Source of the DNA: Dyella silvae
Lineage (GTDB): Bacteria; Pseudomonadota; Gammaproteobacteria; Xanthomonadales; Rhodanobacteraceae
Direction of reading: 5' to 3'
DNA length: 64,000 nucleotides
Assembly (NCBI RefSeq): GCF_026421305.1
Contig: NZ_JAPJBQ010000002.1
Location: 744,001-808,000, forward strand
Shown here: one piece after another, positions 18,318-27,296 of the stretch
Position numbering within the stretch: position 1 is the stretch's first letter
How the letters are laid out: each line of letters begins with the position of its first letter
The notes under the pieces: model-generated
The model's database searches: none
Told to the model about the DNA's origin: nothing
What the model saw: the letters and a program-made list of their open reading frames with translations, nothing else
Position numbers and translations under genes: made by a program

Positions 18318-18684
18318 ATCGGCGAGTGTAAGTCCTGAATTCAAAACCGTCGCGGGACCCGCTGGCGCAAGGCAAGGGGCATACCGCCAGCCCAAGAAGG
18401 TATCAGTGTGATGCCTCCGCAGGAATCCGTAGGGCGCAAAGCCCGTGCCCAGGCTCGCTGCGGAGCGCATCTCCGGTTCACGAATGGTGCTCTTGCCGTG
18501 CTTGTGAGTCTCAGGCGCAGGCAGATTGGTGCGGCGCAGGATATGCCCACGCCTGTTGAGCCACGTGAGTTTTCATGGCCTGGGTGGTCGCAGCGAAAGC
18601 CGAGGCATGGCTGGGCGTGTATCTGTCGCACATTTCCCGGCATCATGTCGGGCGCGATCACACCAGTCCGCCATGGGAGGCCGT
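18318..18684. other. Intergenic region between divergent ACMSD and YciI-like genes
   Basis: This 367-bp stretch should hold the promoters of both divergent genes. I see no convincing ORF, hairpin or recognisable operator in it; the short frames present lack family-like sequence. Confidence 0.5.
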
Positions 18685-19059
18685 ATGAAATTTCTGGTCA
18701 TGATCTACAACGACGACACCCTGCTGGACGCTCTGCCAGCTGGCGAGCTGGACACCATCATGCATGGTTGCTTCGTCAAGGCCGACGCTCTGCGTGAGCA
18801 AGGCTATCTGCTCGACTCCATGCAGCTGGAGTCACCCAAGGAAACAAAGTCGCTGCGCGTGCGCGACGACAAGATGAGCATCATCGACGGGCCATTCGCT
18901 GAAGCCAAGGAATATCTCGGCGGTTTCAACCTGATCGAAGCGGCGGATATGGACGAGGCGGTGCGTATCGCCAAGGAGTTTCCGTGGGCTCGCACAGGGC
19001 GCATCGAGGTACGGCCGGTGCGTGATATCGATGCAGTGCGGCGCAGGGTCGGCGCGTAG
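18685..19059 (+). CDS. YciI-family (DGPF-domain) protein
   Basis: The 124-aa protein has the typical start MKFLVMIYNDD and the signature DGPFAEAKEYLGGFNLIEA (about 70-88). YciI-like proteins have a ferredoxin-like fold; many sit beside ECF sigma factors, but none is adjacent here. A strong ribosome-binding site (GGGAGG) sets the ATG at 18685 rather than the longer frame from 18526. Function is unknown. Confidence 0.85.
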   Translation: MKFLVMIYNDDTLLDALPAGELDTIMHGCFVKADALREQGYLLDSMQLESPKETKSLRVRDDKMSIIDGPFAEAKEYLGGFNLIEAADMDEAVRIAKEFPWARTGRIEVRPVRDIDAVRRRVGA

Positions 19060-19064
19060 CTTTT

Positions 19065-19206
19065 ACTCCCTCTCCCCTCCGGGGAGAGGGCTGGGGTGAG
19101 GGGCGGGTGCTCGAGGAAACGGCGCAAAAGAAGCTCGTGCTTCTTTATTGCGGTGGCAAGATTGACCCCTCACCCCAACCCTCTCACCGGAGGGGAGAGG
19201 GAGTAA
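19065..19206. repeat. Inverted pair of CTCCCC/GGGGAG elements (copies 2 and 3)
   Basis: 19065-19113 carries one element and 19164-19206 carries a second in reverse orientation, so the arms TACTCCCTCTCCCCTCCGG and CCGGAGGGGAGAGGGAGTA can fold into a long stem. It lies between the convergent YciI and FUSC genes and may act as a bidirectional terminator. Confidence 0.75.
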
Positions 19207-19212
19207 TACGGA

Positions 19213-21297
19213 TTACGCCGTCGCCGCCGACTTGCTACGGCTACGCCCGATCACATGGGACAGCGTATTGATGTTGTCCACCAATCGGTCGGTGATGCGA
19301 CTCAGCAGATCCGCCGCCTGACGGTCTTCCGCCATATTGAGCAACGCCGCATAGGTACGCTGCAGACTGCGCAGGTCAGGCAGCCGATCTGGTGTGCGCG
19401 AGTCGCGCAACGCGTCGGCAATTTCATGCAGCGCGGCTGAGGCGTGATCGACAAAGGCGCACATTTCCACCGTTTCCGGCAGGTTGTCGTGATCGTTGAT
19501 CAGCGCTTCCAGTGTCATCGCAGTACGCGCGAGACGATTGCCGTTGGCGAACAGCGCATTGGCCAGATCAAGCAACGGTGGCGGGGTAGCCGGCTCCGCG
19601 CGCATGCGATCGAGCGACGCAAGCGCATTGCTGCGCGCCGTGCGTGCGGCGGTACGGGCCTCGCGGCGGCCGTCGCGCCGTTCGGGGCGGGCGAGTGCGT
19701 GCAGATAGTCGGCGTAGGCATCGAGCATGTCCGACAGTGCCGCGCGTGCGCGGCCACGCTCCCAGGTGGGCCACAGCACATAGGCCAGCAGCGCCATGCC
19801 ACTGCCGAGCGCGGTATTGATGACGCGATCCGTCACCGCGTCGCCCGGGTTCACGCCTTCGAACGAAAGCAGGATAACCACCGTGCCGGTCAGTGCCGCC
19901 ACGGCCACGCCGTAATGCGCGGTGGCGAGGTAACGGAACGCCATGCACAGCACGGCCATCAGGGCGAGATGCGCCCAGACTTCGTGCGGGGCCACGTACA
20001 GCAAGGCCGTGGTGAGCACCAGGCCGAGCACGGTGCCGACCACGCGCAGCAACCCGAAATTGAAGGTGGCGGCGAAGTCCGGGCGAAGCACGATGGCTGC
20101 CGTCATGGGTAACCAGTAGCCGTGGGGCAGGGCCAGCTGGCGAGCCACAAACAGCGTGGCAGTAAGTGTTACCGCGCTACGGACAGCGTGGCGGAACGCC
20201 ACCGAGTGCGGCGTGAGGTTGGCGCGCAGGGTGGCGCGTGCCGAATTGCTGCGAAGTGCCGCCGGTAGTGGCGTCTCGGCCGCTGCAGCGCGCAGTTCGC
20301 CGCGACTGCCGGCCCAGTTCGCGTTACGCACCGCCGCGGCGAGCTGGCCCGAGAGCGCGTGGATGTGCGTAGCCAGTCCTTCGGCATTGCCGCCGTTGCT
20401 CAGCAGGGCGTTCTCGCTGGCTTGCAGGGTCTGCAGCGCACGCTCCGCCTGTCGCGGCGACTCGCCGGCTTCCAGCGCGTTGGCGATGGCGGCGAGCACC
20501 CGTGCGGCGTCGCCGCGGAACATGGCGTGGATGTTCGGGTTGGCGCGCAGCTCCGCCATGGCGGTGAGCTCGAGGCGAATGCGCTCGGCCAGCTCCAGCA
20601 ACACGCCAAAGGCTTCCATGGCGCGGCCCGTGGCATGGTGCCGGCCCAGCAAGGTGTGTTGCAGCGTGGTCATGGCATCGGTGAGTGCCGGAACATCCGC
20701 CTCGTCATGCGCCTGCTGCCGGGCCAGCGAGGAAAGGCCGCGATACACCTCGGCCAGCGCGTGGCGCTCCGGGCGATAACGTTGCAGCGGCCATGCCGCG
20801 ACCGAGAACACGGTCAGCAGCAGGCCACCGGCAAAGATCAGGCTGGCCGCGCCGATGGCCTCATGCAGTGGACGCGGTGTCGCTGCGGTGACCACCAGCA
20901 GGATCATGCTGGTCATGCCCACGCGGGTCATGTCGGTGCCAAACACCACCAGCAGGCCGCCGAGGAATCCGAACACCGCCGTGGCGATCAGCATCGGAAT
21001 CAGCTGGTCGCCAATCAGAAAGCCGGTCAGCGACGCCAGCCCGGCGGCCAGCGAGGCGAGCAGCAGGCGCACCATGCGCTGCCGGTACGGGCCCGGCTGG
21101 TCGGAGAACATGGTGTCCAGCGCGCCGGCGCCGATACCCAGGCCGATGCCCGGGTGCCCACTGGCAATGCCGATGGCCAGCGGCAGGATGACGGCCGCGG
21201 TGTTGCGCAACGCTACGCGCATGGGCACATCGGGCCGCTTGGCGGTCAACAGACTGTCGACGACCGTGGCACGCAGCGAATAACCACTCGGGGACAT
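19213..21297 (-). CDS. FUSC-family inner-membrane transporter
   Basis: The 694-aa protein has two hydrophobic blocks (about 25-170 and 385-520), each with several membrane segments, separated by a long helical soluble region, as in the fusaric-acid resistance/YccS superfamily. LPHGYWLPMTAAIVLRPDF and the SNSARATLRANLTPHSVAFRHAVR lead-in to the second block are typical. The family exports aromatic carboxylates or other small molecules, usually with MFP or outer-membrane partners, none of which is adjacent. It is distinct from the second FUSC protein at 52903-55053. Confidence 0.85.
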   Translation of the reverse strand: MSPSGYSLRATVVDSLLTAKRPDVPMRVALRNTAAVILPLAIGIASGHPGIGLGIGAGALDTMFSDQPGPYRQRMVRLLLASLAAGLASLTGFLIGDQLIPMLIATAVFGFLGGLLVVFGTDMTRVGMTSMILLVVTAATPRPLHEAIGAASLIFAGGLLLTVFSVAAWPLQRYRPERHALAEVYRGLSSLARQQAHDEADVPALTDAMTTLQHTLLGRHHATGRAMEAFGVLLELAERIRLELTAMAELRANPNIHAMFRGDAARVLAAIANALEAGESPRQAERALQTLQASENALLSNGGNAEGLATHIHALSGQLAAAVRNANWAGSRGELRAAAAETPLPAALRSNSARATLRANLTPHSVAFRHAVRSAVTLTATLFVARQLALPHGYWLPMTAAIVLRPDFAATFNFGLLRVVGTVLGLVLTTALLYVAPHEVWAHLALMAVLCMAFRYLATAHYGVAVAALTGTVVILLSFEGVNPGDAVTDRVINTALGSGMALLAYVLWPTWERGRARAALSDMLDAYADYLHALARPERRDGRREARTAARTARSNALASLDRMRAEPATPPPLLDLANALFANGNRLARTAMTLEALINDHDNLPETVEMCAFVDHASAALHEIADALRDSRTPDRLPDLRSLQRTYAALLNMAEDRQAADLLSRITDRLVDNINTLSHVIGRSRSKSAATA

Positions 21298-21372
21298 GAC
21301 GCGTCGTTCACTCCTAAACGATAGAGCGATTTTGCCTTAATGCGCCTGAAGCAAACGCGACGATCAGTGTCG

Positions 21373-22134
21373 TCAGCCGCCCGGTGCTCCGAGCTGGCGG
21401 CTGAGTGCGTACAGCACGCGCAAGTCTTGCGCGTCCAGCGTGTCGCCGTCCATGCCGCGGAAGTGATGGTGGAACGACTTCACCGTGGACGGACGGTCAT
21501 CCAGCGGATAGCCGATCAGCCCCAGCGCCGCCCATGGGTCAAAGTCCGGCGGCGGATCGGCCAGGGGGCCCTTTGGCCAAAGTCCGAAACCTGCCTGGGC
21601 CAGTTGTTGCCACGGGAAGCGCGGGCCGGGGTCGTCCTTGCGGCCAGGGGCCAGGTCCTCGTGGCCGATGATCTGCGTGCGGGGAATGCGAAGCCGGTCG
21701 GTGAGATCGGCCAGCAGGCGCAGCAGACTGTCGATCTGTACCTGGGTGAACGGCGAATCGCCGTCGTTATCCAGCTCGATGCCGATGGAGGCGGAATTGA
21801 CGTCAGTGATGGTGCCCCAGCGTCCGGCACCCGCGTGCCACGCGCGCATGTCGTCGGCCACCAACTGATAGATGCGGCCGTCGTTGCCGATCAGATAATG
21901 CGAACTTACCGGCCCGCCGCTATTGGCGGTGCTCAGGGTGTGCAGTGCTTGGGCGGCCGAGTGCTCGTTGGTGAAGTGCAGCACGATCAACACGGGGCGG
22001 CGCGCGTCGTAGTTCGGCGAGGGTACCCATTGAGCGATGGGGTTACGCACCGGCGCCGGTGCGCAGCCAGCGAGCGCCAGCAGGCTCAGTGCCAGGCAAG
22101 GCAGCAGCACGCGTCGAGTGGAGGTCGATGGCAT
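21373..22134 (-). CDS. amiD: N-acetylmuramoyl-L-alanine amidase lipoprotein (AmiD-like)
   Basis: The 253-aa product starts with a lipoprotein signal (LLALAGC, lipidated C24). The amidase_2 domain follows, with zinc ligands H53 in IVLHFT, the His in IIGHEDLAPGR and the Asp in KDDPGPRFPW, the typical spacing. Like E. coli AmiD it would be an outer-membrane-anchored periplasmic enzyme that removes stem peptides from peptidoglycan or anhydro-muropeptides in recycling. A C-terminal 60-residue region (YPLDDRPSTVKSFHHHFRG) resembles the peptidoglycan-binding domain of AmiD. Confidence 0.9.
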   Translation of the reverse strand: MPSTSTRRVLLPCLALSLLALAGCAPAPVRNPIAQWVPSPNYDARRPVLIVLHFTNEHSAAQALHTLSTANSGGPVSSHYLIGNDGRIYQLVADDMRAWHAGAGRWGTITDVNSASIGIELDNDGDSPFTQVQIDSLLRLLADLTDRLRIPRTQIIGHEDLAPGRKDDPGPRFPWQQLAQAGFGLWPKGPLADPPPDFDPWAALGLIGYPLDDRPSTVKSFHHHFRGMDGDTLDAQDLRVLYALSRQLGAPGG

Positions 22135-22152
22135 GGCTTTATGTTGGAGCCG

Positions 22153-22227
22153 AAGAGAGAGGAGTTAGAAGTGAGAAGTGAGAGAAGAGCATGCAGCTCT
22201 CTCTCACTCCTCTTCACTCACTCCTAG
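22153..22227. repeat. AGTGAGA-heptad palindrome, copy 3
   Basis: The left arm contains GAAGTGAGAAGTGAGAGAAG and the right arm CTCTCTCACTCCTCTTCACTC. It abuts the efpL stop, between efpL and the amidase gene. Confidence 0.72.
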
Positions 22228-22228
22228 A

Positions 22229-22792
22229 TCAAGCGCGGCCGGCGAACTCGCCCGTCAGCGTATTCACCCACACCTTCTCTTCGTTGGTGATGTACTCGGG
22301 CACCTGAATTTCGATACCGGTATTGAGCTTGGCGGGCTTGGTACGCTTGGTGGCGCTGGCGCCCTTGAGCTCGGGTGCGGTGTCGACCACGGTAAGCGTG
22401 ACGCTGGTCGGCACCTGCAGGCCCACCGGTGCATCGTCGATCAGCTGCACGTAGTAGCCCTCGGTGCCTTCCACGATGTAGCCGGCGTTGTCGCCGACCA
22501 GCTCCGGCGACAGCATGTACTGGGTGTAGTCCTCGTTATCCATGAACACGAACGCATCGCCGTCCATGTACGAGAAATTCACCTCGCGGCGCACCAGGTC
22601 CATTTCCTTGAGATCGTCGTCGGCACGCAGGCTCAGGTCGAACTTGCGGCCACCCGGGATCGAATACATGGTGAAGCGGAAGGTGACGTTGCCGCCACGC
22701 GCGGTCGGCGAGCTGCGCTCGATATCGCGCACCTGATACACGTTGCCTTCGTGTTCGACCACGTTGCCTTTCTTGACGTCGGAAGCTTTCAT
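22229..22792 (-). CDS. efpL: EF-P-like translation factor, YeiP/EfpL type
   Basis: The 187-aa three-domain EF-P homolog relieves ribosome stalling at proline-rich motifs. It belongs to the YeiP (EfpL) branch, not canonical EF-P: the domain I tip is SSPTARGG with Arg (R32) where EF-P has a modified Lys or Arg, and the C-terminal domain has [16 protein letters not shown] and IQVPEYIT, as in E. coli YeiP. A separate canonical efp is expected elsewhere. The gene stands between two AGTGAGA palindromes (copies 3 and 4). Confidence 0.9.
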   Translation of the reverse strand: MKASDVKKGNVVEHEGNVYQVRDIERSSPTARGGNVTFRFTMYSIPGGRKFDLSLRADDDLKEMDLVRREVNFSYMDGDAFVFMDNEDYTQYMLSPELVGDNAGYIVEGTEGYYVQLIDDAPVGLQVPTSVTLTVVDTAPELKGASATKRTKPAKLNTGIEIQVPEYITNEEKVWVNTLTGEFAGRA

Positions 22793-22806
22793 AAGGGCCA
22801 GAATGA

Positions 22807-22896
22807 GTTGAGAGCGAGAAGTGAGTTAAGAGGAGTGAGAAGTGAGAGAGAGCAAGGTGTGGGGAGTGCATCTCTCACTCCTCACTTCTCTCCACT
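22807..22896. repeat. AGTGAGA-heptad palindrome, copy 4
   Basis: The left arm contains AGGAGTGAGAAGTGAGAGAG and the right arm CTCTCACTCCTCACTTCTC, with further imperfect pairing outside. It lies between the SDR gene and efpL, upstream of the efpL start. Confidence 0.72.
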
Positions 22897-22905
22897 ATTT
22901 TTCTA

Positions 22906-23667
22906 TCACTTGGGCTGCAAACGCACGGCGCCATCGAGGCGAATGGTTTCGCCGTTGATGTAGCGATTGCCAAGAATGAAGCCCACGGTGTTGGCGAATT
23001 CGTCCGGCTTGCCCAGGCGCGAGGGGAACGGAATCGAAGCCGACAGCGACTCCTGCACCTGCGGCGGCATGCCGTCCACCATCGGGGTCCAGAAGATGCC
23101 CGGTGCGATGGTTGCCACGCGGATGCCGAAGCGCGAAAGCTCGCGCGCCATCGGCAGCGTCATGCCGACCACGCCGCCCTTGGAGGCGGAATACGCCGCC
23201 TGGCCAATCTGGCCTTCGAAAGCAGCAACCGACGCGGTATTGATGATCACGCCGCGCTCGCCATCTTCGCCGGCTTCATTGGCCTGCATAAGGTTGGCGC
23301 CGGCCTTGGCCACGTTAAAGCTGCCCACCAGGTTCACCATCACGGTGGTGGCGAAGGTGTTGAGCGGCATCGGGCCATCCTTGCCCAGCATGCGGCCCGC
23401 GCCAAGGATGCCGGCGCAGTTCACCAACACATTGAGGCCACCCATGGCGTCGCGAGCGGCGGCAACATTGGCCGTTACGCCTTCCTCAGAGGTGACATCG
23501 GTACGGAAGAAGTGGCCACCCAGCGCCTTGGCGGCTTCCTGGCCCTTCTCTTCGTTGACGTCGAACAGGGCGACCTTGCCGCCGTTGGCGACCAGATACT
23601 GCGCGACAGCGTGGCCGAGACCGGAGGCGCCGCCGGTGATGATCGCCTTGACCTGATTGAGCTGCAT
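22906..23667 (-). CDS. Short-chain dehydrogenase, 3-hydroxyacyl-CoA dehydrogenase type II-like
   Basis: The 253-aa SDR has the NAD-binding GGASGLGHA (12-20), D64-like DVT, NCAG near 90 and catalytic YSASKGG near 158. Sequence features such as GQIGQAAYSASKGGVVGMTLPMAREL and the IAPGIFWTPM segment match the HSD17B10/FadB2-like family that oxidises 3-hydroxy-2-methylacyl-CoA. It may serve isoleucine or fatty-acid breakdown, which would fit the branched-chain genes elsewhere in the window, but it stands alone here. Confidence 0.87.
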   Translation of the reverse strand: MQLNQVKAIITGGASGLGHAVAQYLVANGGKVALFDVNEEKGQEAAKALGGHFFRTDVTSEEGVTANVAAARDAMGGLNVLVNCAGILGAGRMLGKDGPMPLNTFATTVMVNLVGSFNVAKAGANLMQANEAGEDGERGVIINTASVAAFEGQIGQAAYSASKGGVVGMTLPMARELSRFGIRVATIAPGIFWTPMVDGMPPQVQESLSASIPFPSRLGKPDEFANTVGFILGNRYINGETIRLDGAVRLQPK

Positions 23668-23781
23668 GGGGATTCCTCGGAAAAGCCAAAACCCGAATGG
23701 TAGCCGAGGAGGGGGTGAGGCCGCGCGGGCTTGCCCTTTAGCCGTGCGATGTGTGCGGGCGCTCCCGCAGATGGTGGTCCG

Positions 23782-24357
23782 TCAGGCGTTTGCGCGCTGC
23801 AGCAACGCGGTCCACGCTGCCGTCTCACGCAGCCCGGCGAATGGCACCACTGGCCGGGGCGGGTTCTCCGGCGCCTGCAGTTCCAGCTGCCATACGCCCA
23901 CGTCCCACCAGGCATCGAGCTTGTAACCCGAGCTACGCCACACGCCGGCCGGGGTGAAACCCATGGCTTCGTGCATCGCCACACTGCCGAGGCCAGGCAG
24001 CGTGATCACGCCGACGGCCTGGTTGATGCCCTGCAGGCGCATCGCATCGAGCAGCGTGTCGTACAGGCGGCGAGCGATACCGCGCCGGCGCGCGTCGACA
24101 TGGACGTAGATCGACGTCTCGGCAATCCAGTCGTACGCAGCCCGCTCACGAAAGCGGCTGGCGTAAGCGTAGGCCAGCACGCGCCCGGCATCTTCCCAGA
24201 CCAGCCACGGGTAGTGCTGTAGCCGCCCCTCGATGCGCTGGCGCATGGTATCGACACCGGGCAGCTCGGTTTCAAAGGTTTCCACCCCGTGCAGCACCGA
24301 GGGTGTGTAGATGTCATGGATGGCGGCGGCGTCGTCGGCGCGGGCGATGCGGATCAT
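23782..24357 (-). CDS. GNAT N-acetyltransferase, phosphinothricin/methionine-sulfoximine type
   Basis: The 191-aa protein starts IRIARADDAAAIHDIY and contains ETFETELP and ETSIYVHVDARRRGIARRL (acetyl-CoA-binding motif A), typical of the Pat/YncA branch acting on methionine derivatives or phosphinothricin. The gene shares a four-base overlap with the upstream GNAT gene. Substrate is inferred only from family. Confidence 0.85.
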   Translation of the reverse strand: MIRIARADDAAAIHDIYTPSVLHGVETFETELPGVDTMRQRIEGRLQHYPWLVWEDAGRVLAYAYASRFRERAAYDWIAETSIYVHVDARRRGIARRLYDTLLDAMRLQGINQAVGVITLPGLGSVAMHEAMGFTPAGVWRSSGYKLDAWWDVGVWQLELQAPENPPRPVVPFAGLRETAAWTALLQRANA

Positions 24358-24821
24358 GCGAGCACTTTTTCCATGCAGATGCTGCGGGAGTTGGCGTGAT
24401 GTTCGCCGAACGGCGGGCAGCGGCGATAGCCTGCGCGCTCATACAGCTCCAGCGCCTCGGTCTGTGCCGTACCCGTTTCCAGCCGGATCACCTTATCGCC
24501 GCGACGGCGCACCACGTTCTCCAGCGCTTCAAGCAATTGCTTGCCCAGCCCCAGTCCCCGGCAGGCCGGTAGCACGTACATGCGCTTTACCTCGACGTAA
24601 TCGTCGTGACTCACACAGGCGCCACAGGCCACCGGCATGCCGTCGACGCGTGCCGTGAGAAAGGTCACATTGGGCTGTTTGAGTTCCTCCAACGGCACGG
24701 GCTGGATGTTGCCGGTGGGGTACAGCTCCGCCAGATAGCCGTCCAATTGCTGGATCAACGGGGTGACGTCAGGCGATGCCGGATCGTCGATCTCGAATTT
24801 CAATACAGGGGCTTTCAGCAT
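24354..24821 (-). CDS. GNAT N-acetyltransferase
   Basis: The 155-aa single-domain GNAT protein has motif A at RMYVLPACRGLGLGKQLLEA and a C-terminal YERAGYRRCPPF. The start at 24821 (MLKAPVLKFEID) overlaps the end of the YdeI-like gene by seven bases; the longer frame to 24863 would overlap it more. Substrate is unknown; it is one of three GNAT genes in 2.2 kb. Confidence 0.82.
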   Translation of the reverse strand: MLKAPVLKFEIDDPASPDVTPLIQQLDGYLAELYPTGNIQPVPLEELKQPNVTFLTARVDGMPVACGACVSHDDYVEVKRMYVLPACRGLGLGKQLLEALENVVRRRGDKVIRLETGTAQTEALELYERAGYRRCPPFGEHHANSRSICMEKVLA

Positions 24822-25414
24822 GCTTCGTACTTCCAGTTGCGACGCTTGCCTTCGGCCAGCCATTCAAGTGTGGTGGCTAGGCGCTTCTGGCGTGTGGCGT
24901 CTGTCTTGGCTTCAGTAATCCATTCCACGTATTCGCGTTGCGCGCCGGGTGGAAAGCTCTCATAAGTCTTGCGCGCAGCGGTGTGCTTCTTCATGGCGAG
25001 CATGGCGGTAAGGTCGTCAGGTGTTACGGGCGCAGGTTTGGCGGCTTTGGGACGCTTCACTTTCACGCCGGCTTCGTTGAGCGCCATGGCCTTGCGGATC
25101 AGCGCCGTCAGCGTCTTCTTCGGTGGGAGATCTTTCAGTGAGGTGAGTTTGCCGAACTGGCCCATGCCTTCTTCTGCGCTGTCTCCGAACACGTCTTTGT
25201 GCAGCCAGAAGCCGAACGCGCAGTGTTGCCTGAAGGCCGCCATATTGCACAGCGGCGCCCCCTGGTAACTGAAGAACGGCATGCTCCACTTCACGCCTTC
25301 CTCCACCTCGGGGCAAGCCGTATGCACCACCTCGCGCAGATGCTGCAGGATGGGTTGGGCGAACGGTGCGGCCTTGGCGATATAGGCGTCGATGCGCGGG
25401 TCGTGAGAGGTCAT
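24815..25414 (-). CDS. YdeI/OmdA-family protein with DUF1801-like domain
   Basis: The 199-aa protein has an N-terminal DUF1801-like module (about 1-110; KWSMPFFSYQGAPLCNMAAF) and a C-terminal bacteriocin-protection (YdeI/OmdA) segment with AARKTYESFPPGAQREYVEWI and RQKRLATTLEWLAEGKRRNWKY. Distant members have been linked to resistance to polymyxin or bacteriocins; the biochemical function is not known. It lies in a run of small minus-strand genes with the GNATs. Confidence 0.83.
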   Translation of the reverse strand: MTSHDPRIDAYIAKAAPFAQPILQHLREVVHTACPEVEEGVKWSMPFFSYQGAPLCNMAAFRQHCAFGFWLHKDVFGDSAEEGMGQFGKLTSLKDLPPKKTLTALIRKAMALNEAGVKVKRPKAAKPAPVTPDDLTAMLAMKKHTAARKTYESFPPGAQREYVEWITEAKTDATRQKRLATTLEWLAEGKRRNWKYEAC

Positions 25415-25424
25415 GGCGGCACTC

Positions 25425-25910
25425 CTACAGTTCGCGAATAAAGTACTGATCGCAACTGAAATGGCCCGTGCCGCCCATGGGGCATGCCAGCGTCGTGAAG
25501 CCGTGGCGGCGATAGAGCGCTTGGGCGGCGTCCATGCCAGTCAGTGTTTCAAGGTAGCAGCGGCGAAAACCTTGCGCGCGGGCTGCGTCGAGGCAGCGTT
25601 GCATCATCGCGCTGCCGGCGCCGATGCCGCGGGCGGCCGGCAGAAAGTACATTTTCCGCAGTTCGCAGACATGGGCATCGCCGCCTTCCAGTGGAGCGAT
25701 GCCGCCACCGCCCAGCACCACGCCATCACGCTCGACGACGAAATAGGCGCTGCGCGGACGCGCGTAGGCCTCATACATTGTGTCCACCTCGGCATCGTGG
25801 ATGGCGAAGCCGGGGCCGTCCGCGCCGAACTCGGGCATCACCGAGCGGATGATGTTGGCGACGGCGGCATTGTCGCGTGCTTCGATGGGCCTGATATGAA
25901 AGTCGGTCAT
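25425..25910 (-). CDS. GNAT N-acetyltransferase
   Basis: The 161-aa GNAT protein carries LRKMYFLPAARGIGAGSAMM as acetyl-CoA motif A and ends ALYRRHGFTTL..MGGTGHFSCDQYF, common in the YhfO-like subgroup. It overlaps the upstream amidohydrolase by four bases, so the two are co-translated. Substrate unknown. Confidence 0.83.
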   Translation of the reverse strand: MTDFHIRPIEARDNAAVANIIRSVMPEFGADGPGFAIHDAEVDTMYEAYARPRSAYFVVERDGVVLGGGGIAPLEGGDAHVCELRKMYFLPAARGIGAGSAMMQRCLDAARAQGFRRCYLETLTGMDAAQALYRRHGFTTLACPMGGTGHFSCDQYFIREL

Positions 25911-27226
25911 GGCGTCGTTTGCGGCGTGCGGTAGATAACGCCGTCCTTCATCACGAAGACGGCATGCTGGAGATCGTCGATGTGTGTGCTGGGATCGCCA
26001 TTGAACGCGGCGAGGTCGGCGCGTAGCCCGGGCGTGATGCGCCCAAAGGTTTGCTGTTGGCGCAGGATGCGTGCGGCCACATCGGTGGCGGCATGCAGCG
26101 CCTGCGTTGGCGTCATGCCATCGCGCACCATGTTGGCCGGCTCGCGCCAGTTGTCGCCGTGGGTGAATACGCCTACGTCGCTACCGTTTCCAATCATCAC
26201 GCCAAGCTTGAGCGCCGTGCGGAACGCGCGTTCCGCATCGCGCATGCGCGGCGTCGGTTCGCTTTGCCCCGGCACGTAATGGTCGAAGTACTGCGCGGTC
26301 GATTCGACCGCGGTAAGCGTCGGCTCATAGGCCACGCCGCGCTGCTTGAGCATCTTGAACGTGGCTTCGCTGGCGCCATAACCGTGTTCAATGCTGTCCA
26401 CGCCGGCCTCCACAGCGAGACGCACGCCAGCGTCACTGGCCGCGTGTGCTGCTACCGGGCGGCCCGAAAGATGGGCGGTATCGACGATGGCCTTCATCTC
26501 CGCCAGCGACAGCGTGGGTTGCGTGCTGCCGTCGGCGCCAACGCGATAGTCGGCGTAGAGCTTGATCCAATCCGCACCGTGTCCGGCTTGCTCGCGCGTC
26601 GCGCGGATGGCTGCATCGACGCCGCTGACTTCCTGCGCGCCGCCAGGTAGTTCCATGTCAGAACGAAAGCCGCGCGGACCCGGACCATAGCTGGCAGTCG
26701 CCACGATGGCGCGTGTCGCTATGAACATGCGCGGCCCAGGGATCATGCCTTCGTCAATGGCGCGTTTGATCGAGACATCGGCGTAGCCTGCGCCCTCGGT
26801 ACCGAGATCGCGCAGCGTGGTGAAACCGGCCAGCAGGGTGGCACGCGCGTGCGCGGCGGCCTCGAGCGTTCGGTAGTCCTGCGGCTCCTTCAGCACCTGA
26901 TCGTTCCACAACGTTTCGTTGTAAGGGTGCAGGAAGACGTGGGAGTGCAGGTCGATCAGACCCGGCGTCAGCGTCGTGCCCGGGAGATCGATCCGCTGCA
27001 CCCCGGCAGGCGCGTGGAGGGTGTTCAGCGGGCCCGCCGCAGCGATGGCGCCATCGTGGATCAGCACGGCCCAGCCGGTATGGGCTGCGTCGCCTTCAGC
27101 CGTCCATATGCGTTCGGGAACCAACAGGATGTCGCCGCGCGTAGCGGAGGCCATCGCCGCCGAGGTGCCAGTCAGCAGCAGGGCTGCCAGTACACCCATA
27201 CCAACCTTCCAACGATTCCACCGCAT
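25907..27226 (-). CDS. Exported amidohydrolase (imidazolonepropionase/prolidase-like)
   Basis: The 439-aa protein has a signal peptide (VLAALLLTGTSAAMA) and the metal-dependent amidohydrolase fold: LIDLHSHVF (HxH, about 92-98), the KLYADYR lysine region near 220, AAHAASDAG and SIEHGYG (metal His), and NGSDVGVFTHG (Asp). This set is typical of the Xaa-Pro/Xaa-Arg dipeptidase-like group of secreted amidohydrolases that are poorly assigned. It is probably periplasmic and probably hydrolyses small peptides or N-acyl amino acids (inference). Confidence 0.86.
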   Translation of the reverse strand: MRWNRWKVGMGVLAALLLTGTSAAMASATRGDILLVPERIWTAEGDAAHTGWAVLIHDGAIAAAGPLNTLHAPAGVQRIDLPGTTLTPGLIDLHSHVFLHPYNETLWNDQVLKEPQDYRTLEAAAHARATLLAGFTTLRDLGTEGAGYADVSIKRAIDEGMIPGPRMFIATRAIVATASYGPGPRGFRSDMELPGGAQEVSGVDAAIRATREQAGHGADWIKLYADYRVGADGSTQPTLSLAEMKAIVDTAHLSGRPVAAHAASDAGVRLAVEAGVDSIEHGYGASEATFKMLKQRGVAYEPTLTAVESTAQYFDHYVPGQSEPTPRMRDAERAFRTALKLGVMIGNGSDVGVFTHGDNWREPANMVRDGMTPTQALHAATDVAARILRQQQTFGRITPGLRADLAAFNGDPSTHIDDLQHAVFVMKDGVIYRTPQTTP

Positions 27227-27296
27227 CGGCGCCTCCCACCCTTCAGACGTCCGATTCTAGCGACGTACGCCCCTGGGAGGGGAAGCTCACTTTTTC

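Noticed and set aside
18341-18661. 106-codon minus-strand ORF in the ACMSD-YciI gap
   Set aside because: No ribosome-binding site, no motif and low-complexity amino-acid use; treated as intergenic.
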